DNA of 64,000 bases, from assembly GCA_947311845.1 (NCBI GenBank), contig CAMZMU010000071.1:24932805-24996804 (forward strand). The letters are read 5' to 3'. The DNA comes from Poa pratensis. Lineage: Eukaryota; Streptophyta; Magnoliopsida; Poales; Poaceae. Positions 56,286-64,000 of the stretch are shown one piece after another. Below the pieces are notes generated by a model that saw only the letters and a list, made by a program, of their open reading frames with translations, did no database searches and was not told the DNA's origin. Each line of letters begins with the position of its first letter. The first letter of the stretch is position 1. A program made the position numbers and the translations under genes.

Positions 56286-57005
56286 TGCCCATGACGAGGT
56301 ATGTATGCAGTTTGCCCAATGACGAGCTGTCGCTAATTCAGTTAGCCAGGAGGAGCAGGCCAGAGAGAGGAGTAACATAGATCCTTCTTTTTTCACTTTC
56401 TCGACGGGCCTGAATATGGCTTTGGCTTTGTAGCACCTACTCTGTACATATAAACTCTCTTCCAATCTTAACAAAAATGGCACGCTAAGTCTTTTGCGTG
56501 TTCCGGAAATTATCCCCAAAGCAGCCAAAACACTCTAGTATTATGTCAAACCACTTGACCTAACGATCAATTAGAGTGAAGAACCAGTTAAGATACTACG
56601 CTGACAACAGGATTAACAGAATAACAGCTCAGGCCTCAATGCACTGTACTCAGCTGTCCAGCCAAGAACAGACCGGATTACTACCTAGAAGTGCAGAGCA
56701 ACTTTCTTTTGGAAATGGAGGTCCAGAACAACTTAGACCAGAACTAAACTAAGGCTGCGTTTAGCACTCGGTGTGAGACGGATTAATCCCATATTCTCAA
56801 CGAACTTTTGCCTTTCACGTTTCTGTATACTATTGGGCTAATTTTGTAAAGCAGATTCTGAAATAAGCACACCACGGTTCAACAACAGCCGCAAAACCCG
56901 AACCTAACTGCAGTATATCTATTAAAGTTTCGAGCAAGTAACGACTAATGCCACCGAACAAATGAGATTTACATAATTTACACGAGTCCTTCATGGGCCA
57001 CGCCT
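56286..57005. other. Intergenic and 3' flank of the UBTD-type gene
   Basis: No gene recognised. The part near 57000 is presumably 3' untranslated region of the gene on the minus strand. Confidence 0.4.
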
Positions 57006-58979
57006 TCATTCCTCCCGGATCAAATTACTTGGCTCGCTCAGAACATACTTTGGTAGTTCGTACTTGGCACCTGCACCGGAGTTTTAAGGCATTGGCTTGG
57101 TTCTGAAAGCGTGGACCGTGGAGAAGATAAACGAGATACAAGGGAGATGTTTTTACCTCTCTCGTCGTAGCAAAGTGTCATGTCAGAATTTGAGACGATG
57201 ATGCCAGCACTGTCCACTATGGTCTGTGCAAGAGATAACTCAGCTTCTGCAGCTGCTCGAAGCGCATCCCAAATCTCTGAGGGAGACAAATGGCAGTTTT
57301 TAGTGCAAATCTAGTTTTTCTCCAACTGTGAACAATTATGTCAAGGACTAGAAGTGGTCGCATCAAATGTAACAGCAACAGTGGACTAGACTTCCAAAAC
57401 AGCAAAATAAACACCATAAATGTACGTGTACTTCAAAATTTTAAAGTAACAAACTGCATACAAATATAGTGAAGTTAAGACAAAACTTATATGTGCTTAT
57501 TCTAAGGAGGAAAAGGTACTGGTCTAGCAAGCAGTATAAATCCATTGCAGATAAACGTTCACAGTAGACAATGGGAGATGTGCGGTACCTTTCTGTCCAC
57601 CGTAGTGAGGAGTAGTGTCCCAGAATTCCTCGCGCATCTGTTTGAGTTGTGCTGGTGTTATTGCTTGAGTGTGCTTCCAAGGCTTTGGCTTTTTCAGCCT
57701 CTTACTGTTATCTGAGATCAACAGAATGTGTCAACCGTCAGTAACTGAATATATCCAAATGCAGTAACACGATATCACTGTAAATATGCAGGTATTGATC
57801 TCAGAAATGAATCAGGCTGCATATTGTATAATTTGTATTAAGCACCGCAGAAGTACACAAAGTAACAAAACACACAGAATTCAGCTTCCAAGACCTGCTA
57901 ACAGTACTTTTCAACAAACCTGCTGCAATACAAGCCTGCTTTTATTGATGAGTTAAGGCCCTTCATTTGCTGAAACGGGCAATACAAATGTCATATTCAC
58001 CCCTTTTTTTTAAGGAGTCATATTCACCCCTTCCTTGACACACAACAAGTTTATAGCTCGGTGAACATCTTTAAGTCGTGTAACTAATACAGAAGATGTG
58101 ACCAGGATCAGGCAAAAAGATTAAATCACGCCATTCTAGTACTATTTAAGCGAGCTCAGTATTAGGGAAGAGAAATAAAATGCTCAGGGAAGAGCATATC
58201 CTTTTGCTGTTGTGTTCTAACTCCCATTTAACCAAGCTAATGGACAGACGCTGATGTTAAAGCCATTTTGCATAATCAAAAGCTCGGAACTGATATTTCC
58301 TACTACTTAACCCCAATAAGGAACTTTTTTCCTCCTACAATAAGAAATTAAGAATATACCATCATTTTGATAGGTCTTTCGTCAGGTCACATCTTTGTCC
58401 CCGAAAGAATAAACCGTCAGTTCGATCGCCTTCCCTGATACACATAGCTTTTTTCCCCAGTAACTGAGAAGTTATAGCTTATATCACACAGTGCAGATGA
58501 AGAATACATCACCCCTCAGTTGTCTTTTCATAAGTGCAGATGAAGAATAAATCACCCCTCAGTTGCCTTTTCATAATACATACAGTATATCTTATCAACA
58601 CCAAAATTTGTACAGGGAGTATCACCGATATGATGATCAAGGCGATATTAACAACACATTTTGCTCCAAGAATTGTTTTATTTGTGCAAATTTCCAATAT
58701 AAGTAGAATGATCACATATGACCAAATATAACTCAGTTCATTTCAGTACCAAACATAACGTATAGTGTTCCACAAGCAGCTCTAACCCCCTTCACTGCTA
58801 CCCCCGGAGCTGAATTATCGCAGCATGATCCAATACATCATGCTAGATCACGGTTCTGGGAACCAAGCTGCCCGAGATCTCAATCCTTAACTCACTACTG
58901 AGAAAACATAACACAATCGAGAAAGGCAGGGTAAGAAGAAGAGACCATCAGATGTAGGGGTGGATCCGGCGCAGCCCAT
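57006..58979 (-). CDS. UBTD (DC-UbP/UBTD2 N-terminal domain) protein, four exons, 113 aa
   Basis: Exons on the minus strand: 58946-58979, 57589-57711, 57157-57276 and 57006-57070, all in phase 1 with GT..AG borders. The start MGCAGSTP has the Gly-2/Cys-3 pattern for N-myristoylation and palmitoylation, so the protein is probably membrane-anchored. Then PKPWKHTQAITPAQLKQMR, EEFWDTTPHYGGQKEIWDAL, RAAAEAELSLAQTIVDSAG, MTLCYDERG and a C-terminal AKYELPKYVLSEPSNLIREE. This is the N-terminal domain of animal ubiquitin domain-containing proteins UBTD1/2, without the ubiquitin-like part; the plant proteins are usually this short. Animal UBTD1 is linked to E2 ubiquitin-conjugating enzymes; the plant role is not known. 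No lesion was seen. Confidence 0.92.
58491..58576. repeat. 43-bp tandem duplication in intron 1 of the UBTD gene
   Basis: GTGCAGATGAAGAATA(C/A)ATC followed by ACCCCTCAGTTG(T/C)CTTTTCATAA occurs at 58491 and 58534. Nearly identical copies, so a recent event. Confidence 0.92.
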
Positions 58980-59197
58980 GACGACGGCCGATCAGGCGAT
59001 CATCAGCGGCCTCGCTTCGAGAAGCTTCTGCAGGCGGAGGTGGCCCTCGCGTCTGGATTGGAGGGGCGACACCGCGACGCGAGAGAGGGCGGTGGACTGA
59101 AAACCGAAAGCGGAGGTGGAGCTGGAGTGGGGATGAACGTGTCAGGAACTCAGGATGTGGCTATGCTAGGCTGCTAGCCAACAAAAACCGGTGCAGG

Positions 59198-59203
59198 TAT
59201 ATA
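59198..59203 (-). promoter_or_regulatory. Candidate TATA box of the UBTD gene
   Basis: On the minus strand CTATATACC lies about 220 bases before ATG 58979, with a C/T-rich leader between. Inference from position only. Confidence 0.4.
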
Positions 59204-59314
59204 GCTGGCATCGACGCGGTGGTGGTTTTCCTTTCTTCTTTTTTAAATAAACTTTTGCCGGGGGATGCACTCGCGAGGTGCTTGCAACAACCTCTGCAGG
59301 CCACAGTAGATCTC

Positions 59315-60022
59315 CTAGGGCGTCGTTTGGTATGTCGCAGATTCTCGGGGCAGGCCCGCCAGATGCGATTTTCTCGTGTTTGGATAGCGTTCTGTTCAAA
59401 ACACTCTTGGGCAGGCCATGCAGGAACAACCGAATCGTCCGTTTTCCTGGGGCCATGCCGAGCAGAGCGCAAGGGATGCACGCGGGCGTATACGCGGGAG
59501 ACGCCGCGCCCTTCGGAACACGCGTCATTTATTCCCCTCAGCGTCCACTCTCCCACTCACTTCACCCCCTCCAGTCGCTCTCCTCTATCTCTCTCCGTCG
59601 GCGGTTGCGTTACCGTTGGCATATCGAGAGCTCAACGTTGAGCATATTCGGCGGGAGAAGAAGCCGAGCATCGTCTTTCCCTCCGTGGGCAAGTAGGAGC
59701 TTCGTCGGCACATCCAGAGCACCGCGTCCTCCCGAGTTCGGCGAGTTCTTCGTCAATGGTTGTATGATGATTTCGAGCCCTTCTATGCTTCGTATGCATC
59801 GTAGATCTGTAGATCTGGCATCATTTACGAGCGTATTATTACATGCACGGTAGATCTACATGGTTTTAGGGTTCAATGTGGATTTGTGGTTGCATATTTC
59901 TGACTTGTACTTCATTTGGTGTGTTCTTCATATTAGGACATTTCCAGTCGGATAGAGTTTGATACCATGCCCGATATATGTTTTTGTGGCCTATGATGAT
60001 ACTGCAGCTACCAAACGCGCCC
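59315..60022. mobile_element. Harbinger/Tourist-like TIR element
   Basis: Left GGGCGTCGTTTGGTATGTCG and right, inverted, GGGCGCGTTTGGTAGCTGCA resemble each other and the GGG..GTTTGG ends of Harbinger/Tourist elements. The interior has a coding-like stretch (LNVEHIRREKKPSIVFPSVG at about 59630, DDFEPFYAS at about 59768), broken by stops. No clean 3-bp target duplication, so the call is tentative. Confidence 0.5.
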
Positions 60023-60471
60023 TTCGTGAAAGGGGTTGTATTATTGAACCTTGTGCAACGTACAAGCCATTGCTTACGTCGTGTTCTTACTTCAGTAGTA
60101 TCACCTCTTTCAACACTACTCTATCGGAAATGCAAGTCTGAGGCCCAAATTTACAGTTCATGTAGTATTACTTGTCTGAATTCAATGAACTGTCATTGCA
60201 AACAGCCGATGATTAGAGTGTGCCACAACATAAGCTCAGGGAGATGATATTGTAGGACCTTGTGCAATGCACAAGCCCTCTGTGCATATCTCTTGCTCTT
60301 GCAAGAGTCATCTCCCTGAACTCCTTGTGTGCTGTATTTTATGAGGCAACATTTTTGTGCACAAACCATTTTTGTTTAGCATATTTTAATTCAAGAGGTG
60401 TCCTTTAGTATCTGTTGCTCTACACAAATGATTTTTATTGTGCATCATAGCTGGTACTAAGAGATCATCTT

Positions 60472-61058
60472 TTGAGTGTTCGCAAAATGCTTTTGCATCT
60501 GATTTTGGTCAATGATGATGTTTTTGACAACACTGTCTTGAGGATGACGCACAAATGTCTATACCAGACGGCCAAAAAAAGTATGAACCAGTCACAGATA
60601 AAAGTGCCTTTTACTTACCTTTTTTGGCGAGTCTGGTGGTGCAAAAGGTTGTATCCCTCTCATGTGTCTATGAAAACTGAGACCAATGTTTCATGTACCA
60701 TTTCTTATTGCCTATGATATTGGCCTTTGATGATGTTTTTCACAGGACTACCGTGGGGCAGAGAAAGGACCCTCTCCACCAGACGACCAACAAAAGTAGG
60801 AACCAGTCACAAATCTTAGTGGCGTGTACTTGTTTTCGTTGGCTTATCTGGTGGCGCAAAGTGGTATGTGCCTCTTGTGCGTCTATGATAACTGAGACCG
60901 TTGAGTCTACTACTTTTTTGATGGACAATGATGAAAATTTGCATCATACAAGTGCTAGTGTTAGTCCGAATGACCAACTGATATGTTCAAAGCTTCACCA
61001 GTTCTCTTGGTTACTTGGAAAAACACTTGCAAAAACCGTGATGTTCAAAGTTTACTGA
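60472..61058 (+). other. Unrecognised coding-like region with an internal duplicated unit
   Basis: Two units of about 63 codons, starting near 60508 and 60720, align without gaps with 29 of 63 identical residues by hand count. Shared motifs are DDVF, QT..KS.NQSQI, WWxK and SMxTET. They lie in different frames, with a stop between. I do not recognise the family; it may be part of a decayed gene together with the exon-like stretch at 61079. Confidence 0.4.
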
Positions 61059-61078
61059 GGCCATTCTCTTTGTACCAG

Positions 61079-61274
61079 GATTCGAAGCTCAAAGCACATG
61101 TGGACATGGTTGAGATTGACACCGTCTTCAAGAGAAGGAAGGCAATGTATGGCTGGATCAAGAATACGGTGTCCTCTAACCACTTCTACAAAGTGCTCCT
61201 CGCACCTGGACTAGGACTCCTCCCTGTTCCTGAAGCCTTCAGGCCCTACTTGTGCGACGTGCCTGGTGATATCT
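61079..61274 (+). pseudogene. Unrecognised coding exon cut by an LTR insertion
   Basis: After a pyrimidine-rich TTCTCTTTGTACCAG acceptor the frame reads DSKLKAHVDMVEIDTVFKRR, then KAMYGWIKNTVSSNHFYKVL and LAPGLGLLPVPEAFRPYLCD, ending at GDI where the LTR begins (its first bases TGA give the stop). Codon content looks like a real protein, 65 residues, but I cannot name the family. The remainder would lie beyond the LTR element, outside the window. Confidence 0.5.
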
Positions 61275-62135
61275 GATGGCGTGAACCACACGTTCGCTGG
61301 GAGACCCAAGAGGAAGGTATGATGCAGCGTAGCAATAGTTTTCCCTTGATTACAAAACCAAGGTTGTCGGACCAGTAGGACTTGGAGAAGGCTTTAACAA
61401 GGTGTCAACGGCGCCGTTTACGATTATTGACGTGGACCTGCACATAGTCACAAACAAACTGCTTTGCCCCAACGAAACAGAGAGGTTGTCAATCTCTCCG
61501 GCTTGCTGAACACAAAGAATTAAATGTATGTGTGTAAAATATTATGAGAGCAAAAATGACCAGCGAGCAAATGACTAGGAAAAGCTATGAAAACGGTTGT
61601 AAGCAATATAGGAAAATATGACCGGGTCCACAGTTCACTAGAGGTGTCTCTCCGAAAGATAAACATGTTGGGTGAATAAATTACAGCAGGGTAATTGACA
61701 AACATGACCGCATAACAATACTATCATGACATAAAGTTGACCGTTTCATTTAATATGGGCATTACGTCAAAATAGATAGACCGTTATCCAATTGCATCTA
61801 TAACTAATAATCCACCCCGGGATCGCTATCCAGCATGTCACCCGAAAGTATTAAGTTGCAATCAACAGATAATTACAATAAGCATGGTGCGTAATGTAAG
61901 CAATGGTTACAACATATAGCAATAAACACCGCTGTTTTATCCCTAGTAGCAACGTCACATCTCAAGCCTTAATCGTTTCTGTCAACTCGAGCTCAGACAA
62001 GAGAGGCATGAACCCACTATCTAGTATAAATACTCCCTCTAAAGACACAAGTAATTACTTCGGCCAAGCATACACAAGCATCGAAGAACATGCAAGATCA
62101 TAAATAAAAGATATCATAGATAAACTGAACAATAA

Positions 62136-63743
62136 GTCCATAGAAAATTCGCCACACCGCACCTACCCCTCGCGTTGCCAAACCTCTCCAATCCCGGTGC
62201 CCTCCTGCCGCTGACGTCGCTGGCTCCGTCCGTGGCGGTGGCGGCGCCCCCCACTGCCAAAAGGTAGTCAGGGGGATGGTCCAAGCGTCTCGTGAGGTGG
62301 CAGACCGGCGTGGGGGCGGCGGCAGTCGGGGCTGGGAAGCCGAGCCGGCGGGCTCGGGTGGTGCTGGAGGTCGGCAAGGTCTCTTGGCGGCGGTGCGGCA
62401 CGTGGGCGCCATCGGTGCGGGAGGGCCTCGCCCGTGCGGTGCTGGTGCTCGGCAGATCTGGCCCGACCGGGCTCGATCTGGGCCTGGCGAGCCGTACGGG
62501 CGGCGAGCGGGCAGGGCAGGAAGCGACGGAGCGGCGCTGAGGACCAGAGGTCGAGGGGCGCGGCAGCGACGAGGCTTCTAGAGGCGCTCCCAGGCGGGCC
62601 CAATCTGGGCTCGCAGCGGGCCACCGTGGCGCGCGGCAGGTAGGAGGAAGGCGCGGCGGCGCGGTCTGCCAATGGGGTGCAGCGGCGGGAGTGCGAAGGG
62701 CGGGCTGCTGTTTGGGGAGGTTGGGATCCTCCACCCTCTTCTGGCCACGGCAAGCTCACGAGGAGAAGGAAGCCGGGGCGGCGGCTCCGGAACAGCGGCT
62801 GCGACAGGAGTGTGGCCGGCATGGCGCTTGTCGTGGCGTGAGGTGCTGCGGTGGCTGCGGCATGCGGAGGAGCTCGGTGGCTAACCACGGATGCGGTCTC
62901 CTATCTTGCAGCTCTCCGAGCTTCGTGGGCGGCTCGAACTCTGGGCGAAAGCCTTGCACCGACTTCGGTCGGTGCCGACGATGGCGGCGCCCTTGGGCGT
63001 CGTTCTCCTTCTTTATGGCATCGTCGTGGAGTTTCGACAGCTGGCCCGACGGGAATGGTCCGATGGTCTCCGGGTGAAAGCCTAAGCCCCGCCGGGGGCG
63101 GGCGACGGTGACGGACACGTCACTACCTCGTTGGAGGCGTCGTCTTGGAGTCACCGGCTCTCTCGGTGCGGCGGGTTCGTGGCGGATGGGTAGGATGGCG
63201 ATGTGGTCAGGTGAGGTGGATGCCAGGGTGGCGGCCCCGAACGGTGGCGGTACGCCGAGGCAGCTGCCTCGGGCTCCCACGCTACGAAGGTTCTATGATG
63301 CGGAGCCGTTGTTTAGCGTGTGTATGTGTGGCGACCTGGACGAAGACTGTGTGGGCAGAGGGTTCGTCGACCTGACTGGATCGCCTTCGGGCAATGCGAA
63401 TGGCGATCTGGTTGCTACGCCGGGGCGGCGGCCCCGGAACAGGGTGGTTTTGGTGGCAACTTGGATGAAGACTGCGCGGCCAGAGGGTTCGTCGACCATG
63501 ACTGGATCGCTTTCGGCCAATGCGAAGGTCGATCTGGTTGCTACGCCGGGGCGGCGGCCCCGGAGCGGGTGGTGTGTGTTGTGGCGTTTGGTCGACTTGT
63601 GTCGTGTGGGCGGCGGGTCGATTCGTCTGTGTGATTCTTTTGAACAGTTTGTATGGTTTTTGGATCCGGTTTCCCTTATAAATTGGGTCAATTATATTCT
63701 ATCTATTCGAGCGGTGGATATCGACCACCTTAAACTCAAAAAA
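62136..63743 (+). mobile_element. Retroposon (1608 bp) with 16-bp target duplication, nested in the LTR
   Basis: ATAAACTGAACAATAA flanks it at 62120-62135 and 63744-63759. It ends CTTAAACTC plus an A run on the plus strand. The GC-rich body has long overlapping frames on both strands (for example 62114-62734 minus, 63108-63752 plus) without known domains; this fits a non-autonomous LINE-like element. Confidence 0.85.
63333..63575 (+). repeat. Tandem repeat of about 126 bp inside the retroposon
   Basis: GACGAAGACTGTGTGGGCAG...GATCTGGTTGCTACGCC..GGGGCGGCGGCCCCGGA is repeated from about 63460. Shared core AGAGGGTTCGTCGACC, GACTGGATCGC, CTGGTTGCTACGCCGGGGCG. Each unit ends in the inverted pair GGGGC..GCCCC. 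Confidence 0.85.
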
Positions 63744-64000
63744 ATAAACTGAACAATAATGGCATGACTCCATAATTCATCGGATCCCCGTAAACACAAC
63801 ATGTAGCATTACAAATAGATGATCTTGATCATGTTAAGCAGCTCACAAGATTAAACAATGGAGTACAAGATCTAGCTACTGCCATGGACCCGTAGTCCCG
63901 TGGTGGACTACTCACGCATCACTCCGGAGGCAGGCATGGTGGTGTAGATGCCTCCTATGACGATCTCCCCCTCTGGCAGGATGCCGGGAAGAGTTTCAGA

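Larger units (their letters stand above)
61275..64000 (-). mobile_element. LTR of the 36867-type family, reverse orientation, running off the window
   Basis: Starts with the inverse of the LTR 3' end (TGATGGCGTGAACC, AGACCCAAGAGGAAGGT) and follows the inverse of 36867-38437: GAGGTTGTCAATCTCTCCGG at 61481, GATGATCTTGATCATGTTAA at 63817, GACTACTCACGCATCACTCC at 63907. It is clearly diverged from those LTRs, so an older or different subfamily. A 1.6-kb retroposon interrupts it. Whether it is a solo LTR or the 3' LTR of an intact element cannot be told here. Confidence 0.85.

Noticed and set aside
57006..57276. Apparent phase mismatch between the last two UBTD exons
   Set aside because: A recount showed the exon ends GAGAGAG before GTAAAA, so the frame ERG|AKYELPKY is continuous and the gene is intact.

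Overview
The window is nuclear DNA of a grass, almost certainly a member of the Triticeae (wheat, Aegilops, barley or rye type). The genes have introns with GT..AG borders and plant-specific products. Most of the sequence is nested transposable elements of kinds typical of these genomes: Stowaway MITEs with CTCCCTCCG ends and TA target sites, long LTR elements, SINEs and a full-length LINE. Nothing is prokaryotic. No CRISPR array, operon or tRNA/rRNA gene was seen.

Layout. 1-17100 is a gene island: the 3' part of histidinol dehydrogenase (+), an orphan first exon resembling tyrosyl-tRNA synthetase (+), a frameshifted F-box/LRR gene (-), an intact five-exon Mpv17/PMP22-family gene (+), and a STICHEL-like (DNA polymerase III gamma/tau-related) gene (-) with three separate frame breaks. 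17430-26000 is a block of DNA transposons, foldback MITEs, a 2.4-kb solo LTR and a SINE. 26039-33900 is a full-length LINE (-) with perfect 16-bp target duplications. 35766-54428 is a nest: a TIR element carrying a captured-type ORF is interrupted by a very young non-autonomous LTR element (36867-43607). Next to that lies a 10.6-kb hAT element (43794-54428) that itself holds an old LTR element, a fragment of a PINOID/WAG-type AGC kinase gene, a retroposon and the tail of a hAT transposase. 54437-56300 holds more MITEs. 57006-58979 is a small intact gene (-) for a UBTD-type protein. 59300-61274 holds an unrecognised coding-like region, cut by a reverse-oriented LTR (61275 to the window end) that contains another retroposon.

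How it fits together. The intact genes (histidinol dehydrogenase, Mpv17/PMP22, UBTD) are single-copy housekeeping types with no evident joint pathway. The clearest biology is insertion history. Boundaries were set by paired target-site duplications for one LINE, one LINE 3' fragment, one SINE, two further retroposons, one full LTR element, one solo LTR and three hAT elements. I found no convincing new multi-gene system. The most unusual items are the hAT element carrying a kinase gene fragment, a family of palindromic foldback elements sharing ends across the window, and the near-identical LTRs of an element that encodes only gag-like and protease-like pieces. All boundaries, identities and frame calls were made by eye. 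Single-base frame breaks could be assembly errors.
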